A stretch of 64,000 bases of DNA from Nocardia brasiliensis IFM 10847. GTDB lineage: Bacteria > Actinomycetota > Actinomycetes > Mycobacteriales > Mycobacteriaceae. Location of the stretch: positions 17,640 to 81,639 of the forward strand of contig NZ_BAUA01000015.1 in assembly GCF_000710915.1 (NCBI RefSeq), read 5' to 3'. Positions 8,691-16,803 of this stretch are shown here, one piece after another (the first letter of the stretch is position 1; each line of letters begins with the position of its first letter). Both the position numbers and the translations under genes were made by a program. The notes beneath the pieces were generated by a model. It saw only the letters and a list, made by a program, of their open reading frames with translations, had not been told where the DNA came from and ran no database searches.

Positions 8691-9020
8691 ATGCCGAAGC
8701 AATGGAGTGATAAACGGGAACGTCAGTACGAGCACATCAAGGACTCGGCCGAGGATCGTGGCGCGAGCACCAAACGAGCCAAGGAGATCGCGGCCCGGAC
8801 GGTGAACAAGAACCGCGCGCAGTCCGGCGAATCCAAGACCGCGAGCCGCTCCTCGATCAAGGACAAGTCACCGCAGAGCCGCGGCGGACAGCGTTCCGGA
8901 CGCAAGGGGCCCAAGGGGCCGACCCGCGACCAGCTGTACAACGAGGCGCGCCAGCGCAACATCGAGGGACGTTCCAAGATGAACAAGTCCCAGCTGGAAT
9001 CCGCGCTCGGCCGCAAGTAG
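8691..9020 (+). CDS. Small basic protein with Rho-N/SAP-like C-terminus
   Basis: A 109-residue, highly charged protein. The ATG at 8691 has AGGAGGTG five bases upstream; the frame is open further but has no better start. The N-terminal half (MPKQWSDKRERQYEHIKDSA) is helical and charged, the middle is Ser/Lys-rich low complexity, and the last ~35 residues (TRDQLYNEARQRNIEG, then SQLESAL) resemble a Rho N-terminal/SAP nucleic-acid-binding helix pair. Relatives are often labelled plasmid-stabilisation protein without experimental support. A nucleic-acid-binding role is a reasonable inference. Confidence 0.75.
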   Translation: MPKQWSDKRERQYEHIKDSAEDRGASTKRAKEIAARTVNKNRAQSGESKTASRSSIKDKSPQSRGGQRSGRKGPKGPTRDQLYNEARQRNIEGRSKMNKSQLESALGRK

Positions 9021-9030
9021 CGCCCGAAAC

Positions 9031-9068
9031 GCGCTCCCGGCGCAGGGTTCTCGCCTGCGCGGGAGCGC
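9031..9068. terminator. Stem-loop after the small basic protein gene
   Basis: GCGCTCCCG and CGGGAGCGC pair, with an inner CGCAGG/CCTGCG stem separated by one bulged base. It starts 11 bases after the stop codon. Likely a GC-rich intrinsic terminator. Confidence 0.6.
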
Positions 9069-9174
9069 ATTCGCGCGGGCGGAGGGAGTAAAAACCGAAT
9101 TCTCCTTGTCGTAGAGATGTGCTTCGCTGAGCAACGGCGGCGAAGCACATTGATCTGTGGATGGGAGAATTGCC

Positions 9175-10083
9175 GTGGTAGCGATCGACGTCGAACGGCC
9201 GATTCGCGGGGGACGCGCCTGGACCGTGTGGCGGGGCATCGCGGAGCGCGGACTCGGCGGCGTGCCGCCCACGGCGCTGGTACTGGCCGGGATCGTCAGC
9301 GTGCAGGTGGGCGCGGCACTGGCCAAGCAATTGTTCGCAGCGACCGGGGCCGCGGGCGCGGCCGGCATCCGACTGGTCTTCGCCGGGCTCGTGCTGGTGT
9401 TGTTCTGGCGTTCGGCGTTGCGTATCGGCTGGCGCGCGGTGCCGGTGGCGCTCGCGTACGGCGCGGTGCTCGCGTTGATGAACCTGTCCATCTACGAGGC
9501 GATGGATCGCATTCCGCTCGGCATGGCGGTGACGATCGAATTCCTCGGACCGCTGGCCGTCGCGCTGGCCGGGTCGCGCCGCTGGATCGACCCGGTGTGG
9601 GCGGTGCTGGCGGGCGGCGGGGTGCTGTTGCTGACCCAGGCCGAAGGGGACGTCGAGTGGGTCGGCGTGCTGCTGGCGCTGGCGGCCGGGGTGTGCTGGG
9701 CGGGCTACATCCTGTTGAGCGCGGCCCTGGGCGAACAGACCAGCGGCGGTGGCGGACTCGCCATCGCGATGGCCTTCGGCGGATTGCTGATCGCGCCGAT
9801 CGGGATCATCGAGGCGGGCAGCGCCCTGCTCGATCCCGAAATACTGGTGGTCGGTTTCCTGGTGGCGATGCTGTCCTCGGTGCTGCCGTATTCGGTGGAA
9901 CTCGAAGCGCTGCGGCGCATTCCACCCCGGGTGTTCGGCGTGCTGATGAGCCTCGAGCCCGCGGTGGCCGCGCTGGCAGGTCTGATCCTGCTGGGGCAGG
10001 TGATGAACATTCCGCAGTGGTTGGGGATCGTCTGCGTGGTGGCCGCCTCGGCGGGCGCGACCCGCACCTCGGGCAAGGCTTGA
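9175..10083 (+). CDS. EamA family transporter (RhtA-like exporter)
   Basis: About 302 residues with some ten hydrophobic segments arranged as two EamA repeats. The GTG at 9175 has GGGAGA six bases upstream; an in-frame GTG at 9157 would add six residues. Motifs such as FAGLVLVLFWRSALRIGWRA and YEAMDRIPLGMAVTIEFLGPLAVAL match the RhtA branch, which exports threonine/homoserine and related small metabolites in characterised members. It sits alone, with no biosynthetic neighbour to suggest a substrate. Confidence 0.85.
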   Translation: MVAIDVERPIRGGRAWTVWRGIAERGLGGVPPTALVLAGIVSVQVGAALAKQLFAATGAAGAAGIRLVFAGLVLVLFWRSALRIGWRAVPVALAYGAVLALMNLSIYEAMDRIPLGMAVTIEFLGPLAVALAGSRRWIDPVWAVLAGGGVLLLTQAEGDVEWVGVLLALAAGVCWAGYILLSAALGEQTSGGGGLAIAMAFGGLLIAPIGIIEAGSALLDPEILVVGFLVAMLSSVLPYSVELEALRRIPPRVFGVLMSLEPAVAALAGLILLGQVMNIPQWLGIVCVVAASAGATRTSGKA

Positions 10084-10261
10084 TCCGGCTCGAGCGCCCC
10101 AGCGGTGAATTCTCAGCCGGATCGCGCTGTGGCGGGGCGAGTTCGGCGGTTCGGGCGCGCACCGGGCCTGGTCGGGGTGAGGATCTAGGGGAGTTGCCCC
10201 GGGTGCGTGGCCACGTCGGCCGGGGTGCGGACCGGTAACCAGGACGGATAGGACCCTCGGG

Positions 10262-10651
10262 ATGCGGATGCGAATCGGTGTTGTGGCGGGAGTGTTCGGG
10301 GTGGCGGCGGCGCTGGCCGTGCCGACGGCGGGGGCGACGGTGACCCAGGTTTCGATGTACCCGGGGATCAATTTCGGGCTGGCGACCAACTACGGGACCG
10401 GCTGCACCTACACGGCGCGCGCGGCGGTGACCGATGTGACGCAGTCCGTGGTCTTCTACGACAACGGGGTGCCCTTCGCGGTCGTCCGTCCGTCCGGCGG
10501 AACCGCGCTGAGCGACTGGGTGCCCGCGACGGAAGGCCCGCACACGATCAGCGCGGTGCAGGCTCCCGACGACCGCATCGTTGCGAGCGTGGACCTGCGC
10601 GTCGGGCGTGGCGTGCATCTGGGCTACGGCTGCAACGTCTTCGGCGGCTGA
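10262..10651 (+). CDS. Small secreted protein of unknown function
   Basis: A 129-residue protein with a classical signal peptide (VVAGVFGVAAALAVPTAGA, cleavage probably after AGA near residue 25). The mature part has two cysteines (GCTY and YGCN) that could form one disulfide and a beta-rich pattern resembling a small immunoglobulin-like domain (VVFYDNGVPFAVV, GPHTISAVQ). No enzymatic motif is visible. Similar short exported proteins are common in Nocardia and mycobacteria. Function unknown. Confidence 0.7.
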   Translation: MRMRIGVVAGVFGVAAALAVPTAGATVTQVSMYPGINFGLATNYGTGCTYTARAAVTDVTQSVVFYDNGVPFAVVRPSGGTALSDWVPATEGPHTISAVQAPDDRIVASVDLRVGRGVHLGYGCNVFGG

Positions 10652-10799
10652 TCCCGCGGACTACACCAGGTGAAGCCCGGTTGGCACGCGCGTACCGGGG
10701 TGGCGGCGGCGTGTCCGAATCGTCTGCTCCGTCCGGTGGCCGCGACGCCGAACCAGGGCTACCATCAGCGCATTCGAGCGCCCGCCGAGGAGAACAGTG

Positions 10800-10874
10800 A
10801 TGCCGGAGACTCCGCTCGGGGCAGCGGTCACCGCCCCACGTCGCGGCGCGTGTTCAACAGGGGTGTGGTCATGA
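10800..10874 (+). CDS. Possible 24-residue leader ORF coupled to the next gene
   Basis: An ATG (10800), preceded by GAGGAG with about six bases of spacing, opens a 24-codon frame that stops at TGA 10872-10874, overlapping the ATG of the next gene as ATGA. The ribosome site is better than that of the downstream gene. It could be a leader peptide for translational coupling. The peptide begins MPETPLGAAV and resembles nothing I know. Coding status is unproven. Confidence 0.35.
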   Translation: MPETPLGAAVTAPRRGACSTGVWS

Positions 10875-11209
10875 TCCGGGTCGAGCTCGATATCCGTTCC
10901 GGCAGGCCGAATCCCCAGTGGCGGTTGTCCTCCGGCGACGAGGCGCAACTGCACGGGCTGATCGCCGCGGCACCGCGGGCGGCCGACGGCGGTGGCGAAA
11001 ACGACAGCGAATACCAGGGTTTCATCGCGCAACTGTCGGAGGCGGAGACCCTGCGGGTACAGCGCGGGGTGATCGAGATCGAGCGCGGCGGCGAGCGCAC
11101 CTACCGCACCGACGCGGACCGTGCGGTCGAGCGCTGGTTGCTGGCGACCGGACGGCCCTCGCTCGAACCCTGCGACTACCAGGCCGTCGTCGCGGCACTC
11201 TGGGTGTGA
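10871..11209 (+). CDS. Conserved hypothetical protein
   Basis: A 112-residue cytoplasmic protein starting at the ATG at 10871 (MIRVELDIRSGRPNPQW); the longer frame upstream has no supporting start. It reads as a compact alpha/beta protein with a conserved DIRSGRPNPQW opening and an Arg/Asp-rich C-terminus. No catalytic or binding motif is recognised. Its start overlaps the stop of a small upstream frame (10800-10874), suggesting coupled translation. Function unknown. Confidence 0.6.
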   Translation: MIRVELDIRSGRPNPQWRLSSGDEAQLHGLIAAAPRAADGGGENDSEYQGFIAQLSEAETLRVQRGVIEIERGGERTYRTDADRAVERWLLATGRPSLEPCDYQAVVAALWV

Positions 11210-11331
11210 GTGCACCGGGCATGACACTTGTCATGCCGCAGTCGTGATGGTTGACAGATCCGCCCGCTCTTCGGCCTCCGTAGCGTCAATTCTCGTAGCG
11301 CACCGCTGAATACGCCGCCGAGGAGCACCCG

Positions 11332-11985
11332 ATGACCGTCACCACCGGCACCACCGAGCCCGCTGTCACCGTCGCACCGGTCAGCCACCTGAGGCTGCTC
11401 GCGCCGATCGCCCGCGATATCGCCGTCCCCGTGGGCGCCTACTTCGTCATGCACAGACTGGGTTACAGCGATTTCGCCGGGCTGCTGGCCGGCACCGTGC
11501 TGTCCGGTGCGATGGTGCTCGTCGAGGCGATCCGGCACCGCCGGTTGGAGTTGTTTTCCGCAATCCTGTTGAGCGTCTTCACTTTCGGCCTCGTCACGTC
11601 GCTGATCAGCGGTGACCCGCGGATGATGATCGTGAAGGATTCCGCGGGCACCCTGCTGATCGGTCTGGCCTTCCTGATCAGCGCCCTGGTCGGCAAGCCG
11701 CTGACCTACCTGGCGGCGCGCAAAGCGGCCGTCGCCGGTGGCCCGGCCCGGGTCGCCGCTCTCGAAGCTGTCTACCGCGACAACGCCGCGAAGCGCCGGA
11801 TGTTCGCCATGCTGGCCGTGCTGTGGGGCGCGGGCCTGGTGGCCGAGGCCATGATCCGGGTGGTGTTGGCCTACCGGTTGCCGGTTCCGACCATGGCGTG
11901 GCTGTCGCCGGTCCTGATGGTCGCGGTGATCGTGCCGCTGCTGGCGGTCACGGTCGTACTGCGCAAGCGGGCCGATCGCGCCTGA
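11332..11985 (+). CDS. Multi-pass membrane protein, VC0807-like family
   Basis: A 217-residue protein with about six hydrophobic helices (PIARDIAVPVGAYFVMHRLG, LLAGTVLSGAMVLVEAI, AILLSVFTFGLVTSLISG, LLIGLAFLISALV, MLAVLWGAGLVAEAMIRVVLAY and a C-terminal helix). The pattern, including SGDPRMMIVKDSAGTLLIGL, matches a family of conserved actinobacterial inner-membrane proteins of unknown role usually named after VC0807. No partner gene is adjacent. Confidence 0.7.
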   Translation: MTVTTGTTEPAVTVAPVSHLRLLAPIARDIAVPVGAYFVMHRLGYSDFAGLLAGTVLSGAMVLVEAIRHRRLELFSAILLSVFTFGLVTSLISGDPRMMIVKDSAGTLLIGLAFLISALVGKPLTYLAARKAAVAGGPARVAALEAVYRDNAAKRRMFAMLAVLWGAGLVAEAMIRVVLAYRLPVPTMAWLSPVLMVAVIVPLLAVTVVLRKRADRA

Positions 11986-12009
11986 AGCGCGCAGCACAGA
12001 CACCCGCTG

Positions 12010-12034
12010 GGCCCGGTCCGCCACGGACCGGGCC
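12010..12034. terminator. Stem-loop terminator
   Basis: A perfect 11-bp stem (GGCCCGGTCCG and its complement) with a CCA loop, 25 bases after the membrane protein stop. Confidence 0.65.
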
Positions 12035-12115
12035 TGCGTCGTGTGCTCGGCCACCGGGCGCGCGCAGGTAGTGTCGGATTCGTCGAGTTTGCCACCCCAC
12101 GGAATGGAGAAAGCA

Positions 12116-12466
12116 GTGCAGATCCAGATCAATACCGGAAGCGGCATCCACGGCGGCGCGAGCCTGATCGAGCGGGCCGAGGCCGAAATCGCCTCGGTGC
12201 TCGACCGTTTCAGTGCGCAGCTGACGCGGGTCGAGGCGCATCTCACCGATCAGAACGGTGAGAAGGGCGGACCGGACGACAAGCAGTGCGTGCTCGAGGC
12301 GCGGCCGAACGGTCAGCCGCCGGTCGCGGTCACCCATCGGGCGGCGTCGGTCGAGGAGGCGTACACCGGTGCGGCCGAGAGCATGGCGCATCTGCTGGAC
12401 AGCCGATTCGGCAGGCTGCACCACACCAAGGGCGGGGAGTCGATCCGGCATATGACCCCGGAGTAG
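12116..12466 (+). CDS. HPF/RaiA-type ribosome-associated-like protein
   Basis: About 116 residues from a GTG at 12116 with GGAG upstream; an ATG at 12104 would add four residues. The opening VQIQINTGSGIHGGASLIERAEAEIASVLDRF and following strands fit the beta-alpha-beta-beta-beta-alpha fold of RaiA/HPF (sigma-54 modulation) proteins, but the long C-terminal dimerisation domain of the main actinobacterial HPF is absent. Such short versions may bind ribosomes or act in stress. Assignment is by fold-like pattern; ribosome binding is not shown by the sequence. Confidence 0.6.
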   Translation: MQIQINTGSGIHGGASLIERAEAEIASVLDRFSAQLTRVEAHLTDQNGEKGGPDDKQCVLEARPNGQPPVAVTHRAASVEEAYTGAAESMAHLLDSRFGRLHHTKGGESIRHMTPE

Positions 12467-12479
12467 ACCGCCGCAGTCG

Positions 12480-12956
12480 TCAGGCCCCGGTGGTGGAACC
12501 GGGGCGGACGATCATCAGCACCGTCACGACCACCCACAGCACGTTGAAGATGCCGGTGTCCATGCCGAGCCGCCGGATCAGTGCCGGGGTCGTGGCAGGC
12601 AGATCGGCGAGGATCTTGCCTTGACCGGGCAGGATGAGCATGGCGAGCACCCCGGCGGCGGCCGCGGTCAAGCCGATGGAAACGATGAGCCACTTGTCGG
12701 TGAGCACGCCGAGGCTCAAGGCGGTGAGCGCGCCGAAGGTGGGAACCAGGATCCCGATGTAGGCGTAGACCCGGCAGATGCGATGCAGCGTCGCCAGTAC
12801 GGCGGCGTCGCGATCGTTGGCGGGGCCGGCGAGGGCGCGGCGGGTGGTGGGCGCGAACATGCTCGCCGCGACCGTGACCGGCCCGACGGCGATGATCACG
12901 GCCAGCACATGGACCGAAAGCAGGAACTTCGTCACAGCCGCGAGGTTAACGATCAT
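12480..12956 (-). CDS. Small four-helix membrane protein (DUF2269-like)
   Basis: About 158 residues from the ATG at 12956 (or 151 from an in-frame GTG at 12935). Four hydrophobic helices are visible: KFLLSVHVLAVIIAVGPVTV, VYAYIGILVPTFGALTALSL, WLIVSIGLTAAAAGVLAML and NVLWVVVTVLMIV. The histidine in the first helix (SVHVLA) is typical of DUF2269-like integral membrane proteins. It converges on the RaiA-like gene with 13 bases between stops and is divergent from the GlxA regulator. The frame stays open far upstream, antisense to the regulator, but that extension is not coding. Confidence 0.65.
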   Translation of the reverse strand: MIVNLAAVTKFLLSVHVLAVIIAVGPVTVAASMFAPTTRRALAGPANDRDAAVLATLHRICRVYAYIGILVPTFGALTALSLGVLTDKWLIVSIGLTAAAAGVLAMLILPGQGKILADLPATTPALIRRLGMDTGIFNVLWVVVTVLMIVRPGSTTGA

Positions 12957-13088
12957 CGGGCCGAAGCGAAATAGGCGAAACGGCCATACACCGGTCGATT
13001 CTCGCCAATGGTGCTGACGTCGTAGTTTGCACAAGATGTACTGCTCATGGCTATTGGCTGGAATCCGGGTGCGACCTATCCTGAAGCC

Positions 13089-14045
13089 ATGCATGTGGTA
13101 GCCGTCCTGGCGCTGGACAAGGTCATTCCCTCCGACCTCGCGACGCCGGTCGACGTGTTCGGCGGCGCCCGCCTGCCCGACGGGCGGATGGCTTACCGGG
13201 TGCGCGTCTGCGGCGTCACCCCCACTGTCGACGCAGGCGCTTTCACGTTGCATCCCCCCTACGATCTCTCCGCGCTGGCCGAAGCCGACACCATCATTGT
13301 GCCCGGCCGGGCCGAGCCCGAGCGGCCCGTGCCGGAAGAGGTGCTCGACGCGTTGCGGCAGGCGGCGGCCGCGGGCACCAGGATCGCGTCCATCTGCGTG
13401 GGCGCGTTCGTGCTCGCCGCCACCGGCCTGCTCGACGGGCAGCGGGCGACCACGCACTGGATCGCCGCGACGCAGTTCGCCGCCCGCTATCCCGAGATCG
13501 ACCTCGATCCGGACGTGCTCTACGTGGACAACGGTCAGCTGCTCACTTCGGCGGGCGCCGCGGCGGGAATCGACCTGTGCCTGCACATGATTCGGCGCGA
13601 CCACGGTTCCGCGGTGGCCGCCGATACCGCGCGGTTGTCGGTGGTGCCGCTGGAACGTGAAGGGGGACAGGCACAATTCATCGTGCACGACCAGCCGCCT
13701 ACCCCGCGCGGGTGTTCGCTGGAGCCGGTGATGCAGTGGATGCGGGACAATTCCGCGAAGGATCTGACCCTCGACGACATCGCCGCGCACGCCAAACTCA
13801 GCACCCGCACCCTGAATCGGCATTTCCGCGAGCAGGTCGGCACCACGCCGCTGCAATGGTTGCTGCGGGCCAGGATTCGGCAGGCGCAGTATCTGCTGGA
13901 GTCCACCGGTCACCCGGTGGACCGGATCGCCGGTCAGGTCGGGTTCGGCTCGCCGACCGCCTTCCGGGACCGATTCAAGCGCGTCGTCGGTACCACCCCG
14001 CAGAGCTATCGCGCGGCGTTCCATGGCGCCGGCGTCGGCAACTGA
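13089..14045 (+). CDS. GlxA-family transcriptional regulator (DJ-1/PfpI + AraC HTH)
   Basis: About 318 residues from the ATG at 13089 (MHVVAVLALDKVIPSDLATP); an upstream ATG at 13047 adds 14 unconserved residues. The N-terminal DJ-1/PfpI domain shows ICVGAFVLAATGLLDGQRATTHW, the amidotransferase-like nucleophile-elbow region. The C-terminal ~100 residues hold two AraC helix-turn-helices (LTLDDIAAHAKLSTRTLNRHF and VDRIAGQVGFGSPTAFRDRF). Such proteins usually activate catabolic or stress genes on binding a small ligand. The target is not evident. Confidence 0.9.
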   Translation: MHVVAVLALDKVIPSDLATPVDVFGGARLPDGRMAYRVRVCGVTPTVDAGAFTLHPPYDLSALAEADTIIVPGRAEPERPVPEEVLDALRQAAAAGTRIASICVGAFVLAATGLLDGQRATTHWIAATQFAARYPEIDLDPDVLYVDNGQLLTSAGAAAGIDLCLHMIRRDHGSAVAADTARLSVVPLEREGGQAQFIVHDQPPTPRGCSLEPVMQWMRDNSAKDLTLDDIAAHAKLSTRTLNRHFREQVGTTPLQWLLRARIRQAQYLLESTGHPVDRIAGQVGFGSPTAFRDRFKRVVGTTPQSYRAAFHGAGVGN

Positions 14046-14149
14046 AGCGGGGGAATTGTATGTCAGGCCAAAACGGAGCTTTGTTCTCCGTTTCTCGATA
14101 GGATCGGGTTCGTTCATCCTGATCCACCATCGAGGCAAGGGGCAGGTTC

Positions 14150-14860
14150 ATGACCGAGAGTGAGGCACCATCCGGGCTCGACCCGGCCGACATCGATTTC
14201 GAACAGGCCTACCGGAGCGGAACCCTCGTCGAGGGCGCCGTGATGGATCGGCTGCCCTGGGAGATCGATCGCCCGCAACCACTGCTGGTGGAGTTCGAGC
14301 GCAGCGGCCGGGTCACCGGCGATGTGCTCGACATCGGTTGTGGCCCAGGGGATACCGCCATCTATCTGGCCGGACTCGGCTATCGGGTGACGGGCCTGGA
14401 CTTCGCGCCGACCGCCATCGAGAAGGCCCGCGCGCGGGCCGCCGAGCGCGACGCGGCGGTGGCATTCGCGGTCGCGGACGCCACCGAACTCGGCGGGTAC
14501 GACAATCGATTCGACACCGTCGTCAGCAGTGCGCTCGCGCACTGTCTCGACCCCGAGCAGCGCAAAGCGCATGTGGCAGCACTGCATCGGGTGATGCGGC
14601 CCGGCGCGCGGCTGTTCCAGCTCTGCTTCTCGGAAGGGCCGCACAGTGCCGGCTACGCGCCCTACGCGGTCGGCGAAGCGGAATTGCGAACGGCCTTCGC
14701 TGCGCCGGACTGGCGACTCACCGAGCTGCGGCCCGGCAAGCTGACCGCGATCAAACCGCCACCGGCGTTCCTGGAAATGCTGCAGGACATGCCGCTCGAA
14801 CTGGACGCGGACGGTCATCTGTTGCTGCCGGTCTGGGTGCTGGAAGCCGAACGGATCTGA
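14150..14860 (+). CDS. Class I SAM-dependent methyltransferase
   Basis: A 236-residue protein with SAM motif I as LDIGCGPGDTAIYLAGLG (about residues 61-78), motif II region VTGLDFAPTAIEKARAR and a post-motif FDTVVSSALAHCLD. An N-terminal helical stretch (DFEQAYRSGTLVEGAV) precedes the Rossmann fold, as in small-molecule methyltransferases of the Methyltransf_25/11 type. The acceptor cannot be predicted. It stands alone between the GlxA regulator and a RibD-like reductase. Confidence 0.88.
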   Translation: MTESEAPSGLDPADIDFEQAYRSGTLVEGAVMDRLPWEIDRPQPLLVEFERSGRVTGDVLDIGCGPGDTAIYLAGLGYRVTGLDFAPTAIEKARARAAERDAAVAFAVADATELGGYDNRFDTVVSSALAHCLDPEQRKAHVAALHRVMRPGARLFQLCFSEGPHSAGYAPYAVGEAELRTAFAAPDWRLTELRPGKLTAIKPPPAFLEMLQDMPLELDADGHLLLPVWVLEAERI

Positions 14861-14942
14861 GTCGATGCGCTGACCGATGATTTTCCGCGCGCCGCACCGT
14901 CGGATCAGGCAACGTACTCACCACTGATCCAGGAGTTGGGCG

Positions 14943-15557
14943 ATGAGAAAAATCACCGCAGGTCTGTTCATGTCACTCGACGGCGTCATCGACAACCCGC
15001 AGGACTGGCACTTTCCGTACTTCAACGACGAGATGGGCGTTGCGGTCAACGCCCAGCTCGGCGCCGCCGACACCCTGCTGCTCGGGCGCAACACCTACGA
15101 GGGCTTCGCGGGCGCCTGGCCGGATCGCGAGGCCGCGGGCGGCGAGGACGCGGCCTTCGCGAAGGTGCTCGGTGACGCGCGCAAGGTCGTTGTCTCGCAC
15201 CAGGATCTGGAGTTCACCTGGCGTAATTCCGAGGTGTTGCAGGGTGGTCTGATCGAGGGCGTGACCGCGCTGAAGAACGAGCCCGGTGGCGATATCGGCA
15301 TGAGCGGTTCGGTCTCGGTCGTGCTCCAGCTGCTCGACGCCGGACTGCTGGACGAATTGCACCTGCTGGTGCACCCGATCGTCGTCGGCAAGGGCGCCCG
15401 GCTGTTCCCGGACCGCGAATCGACGCTGCCGCTGCGGCTGCTCTCCTCGCAGACGTTCGAGACCGGCGTGCTCAACCTGGTCTACACCCGCGACGAGGCG
15501 GCGACCACCGCCACCTACGACGACGCGAAAGTGCATCTGCCCGAGGCGGATCAGTAG
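14943..15557 (+). CDS. Dihydrofolate reductase-family protein (RibD C-terminal domain)
   Basis: A 204-residue single-domain protein. MRKITAGLFMSLDGVIDNPQDW and later ADTLLLGRNTYEGFAGAWPDR are hallmarks of the RibD C-terminal/DHFR-like fold, which binds NADPH; GDIGMSGSVSVVLQLLDAGLLDELHLLVHPIVVGKG closes the fold. Free-standing members of this type are mostly uncharacterised. The final codons overlap the stop of the convergent SGNH hydrolase by 7 bases. Substrate unknown. Confidence 0.88.
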   Translation: MRKITAGLFMSLDGVIDNPQDWHFPYFNDEMGVAVNAQLGAADTLLLGRNTYEGFAGAWPDREAAGGEDAAFAKVLGDARKVVVSHQDLEFTWRNSEVLQGGLIEGVTALKNEPGGDIGMSGSVSVVLQLLDAGLLDELHLLVHPIVVGKGARLFPDRESTLPLRLLSSQTFETGVLNLVYTRDEAATTATYDDAKVHLPEADQ

Positions 15558-16252
15558 TCGTCGCGCTGCCGCCGAGCGGGGGTGTCGAGCAGGTGTGCGA
15601 GCTGCTTGACCACCTCCGCGGCCAGGACCGCCTGTCCGGACGCGGAGAAGTGAATCCGGTCCGCGCTCAACAGATTCGGGCGATCGTTCAGTGGGTGCTC
15701 CCAGCAATCGACCACGGCGACATCGTATTCCGCGGCCAATGAGCGGGTGAGGTCGTTGAGTCTGCGGACGCGATCGGTCCAATCCGGAAAGGCCGGCACC
15801 ACATAGGCTTTGCCGAGGGTGAAGACGGTCATCGTGGCGCCGGTGCGCGCACCCAGGCGATACATATCGCGCAGCTGCTGCTCGATCTCACCGAAATCCG
15901 GTGTGCGGCGGACGATATCGTTGGCGCCGCTGGACAGGTGCAGTAGGTCCGGGCCGAATTCCAGCAGTCGATCCGCTTGGTGCCGGACGACCTCCGCGGT
16001 GGTCGCGCCGACCACGCCGGTATTGCGATACGCGAGATCGGGCCGCACCCGGCGCAGCACGTCGGCCACCCGATCGGCCCAGCCGAGGGTCGCGTAGCCG
16101 GGGCTGGGGTCGCCGAGGCCCACCGACAGGCTGTCCCCGATCACCGCGAAGCGCCGCCAGGGGGAGTCGTAGAGCAGGGCGGCGGCCTCCAGCGGTGGCA
16201 GGCAGAACGGATCGGTTTCTTCGGTGGTGGGATACGCCACGGTCATAGACAA
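15551..16252 (-). CDS. SGNH/GDSL hydrolase family protein
   Basis: A 233-residue hydrolase. Block I is AVIGDSLSVGLG with the nucleophile Ser, the block III Asn is in LSSGANDIV, and the DxxH pair appears as LSADRIHFSASGQ near the C-terminus. No signal peptide is present, so it is probably cytoplasmic. Family members deacylate esters or lipids. It shares a divergent orientation with no regulator of its own; the MarR gene lies directly upstream in the same direction, 33 bases away, so the two may be cotranscribed. Confidence 0.88.
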   Translation of the reverse strand: MSMTVAYPTTEETDPFCLPPLEAAALLYDSPWRRFAVIGDSLSVGLGDPSPGYATLGWADRVADVLRRVRPDLAYRNTGVVGATTAEVVRHQADRLLEFGPDLLHLSSGANDIVRRTPDFGEIEQQLRDMYRLGARTGATMTVFTLGKAYVVPAFPDWTDRVRRLNDLTRSLAAEYDVAVVDCWEHPLNDRPNLLSADRIHFSASGQAVLAAEVVKQLAHLLDTPARRQRDDY

Positions 16253-16285
16253 ACAATACGTTCGACCGTATGTCTATATCAAGTG

Positions 16286-16720
16286 TCAGTCTTCGGCGGC
16301 CATGGCCTGGAGCAGATCGCGCAGTGCGCGCTGCTGAGCGGCGGTGAGCGAGGTCAGTGGCGAATCCGCATTGAGCAACTCGACCGCGACCGTCCGCTGC
16401 CGGGCGCCGGCCGGAGTCAGCACGATCTGTTTGGCGCGCCGGTCGCTCGGGTGCGGCTCGCGGCGGATCAATTCCTGTTCCTCGAGTCGGTCCAGGACGA
16501 AGGTCGCATTGGACGGTTCGCACGACATCCGGGTGGCGAGCTCGCGTGCGGTGATCGGCTCCGACAGTTCACGCAGGGCGATGACCTGGGACGGCGTCAG
16601 ATCCAACTGCTCGGCGACGCGGCGGACGTGCTGGTCCAGGCGGTGGGTGAAGCGGTGCACGAGTTTGCAGACATCCCGGTCGAGCTCGGTCTCCACGGGC
16701 GGCGGGGGTCGGCGCTTCAT
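16286..16720 (-). CDS. MarR family transcriptional regulator
   Basis: About 144 residues from the ATG at 16720 (MKRRPPPPVETELDRDV), which has GGAG just upstream; an ATG at 16741 adds seven residues without a ribosome site. The winged helix (LTPSQVIALRELSEPITARELATRMSCEPSNATFVLDRLEEQELIRREPHPSDRRAKQIV) is canonical, with the DRR wing. It is divergent from an MFS exporter, and the shared spacer contains inverted repeats around GTTCGAAC. The usual behaviour would be repression of both genes, released by a drug or phenolic ligand. Confidence 0.9.
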   Translation of the reverse strand: MKRRPPPPVETELDRDVCKLVHRFTHRLDQHVRRVAEQLDLTPSQVIALRELSEPITARELATRMSCEPSNATFVLDRLEEQELIRREPHPSDRRAKQIVLTPAGARQRTVAVELLNADSPLTSLTAAQQRALRDLLQAMAAED

Positions 16721-16742
16721 TGCTCCGAGTCTAGCGCGCATC

Positions 16743-16790
16743 GTTCGAACTGTGATAGTTCTAATTCATATCATTTGAGTTCGAACTATC
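16743..16790. promoter_or_regulatory. Operator-like repeats in the marR/MFS divergent spacer
   Basis: Two copies of the palindrome GTTCGAAC (16743-16750 and 16779-16786). In addition, GATAGTTC (16754-16761) and GAACTATC (16783-16790) form an 8-bp inverted repeat. This AT-richer stretch separates the MarR and MFS starts and is the likely MarR binding and promoter region. Confidence 0.55.
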
Positions 16791-16803
16791 CGAGGATGCT
16801 CTG

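Noticed and set aside
12957..14138. Minus-strand extension of the small DUF2269-like gene across the GlxA regulator
   Set aside because: The extension has no start signal and is low-complexity, while the plus-strand GlxA protein is well conserved.
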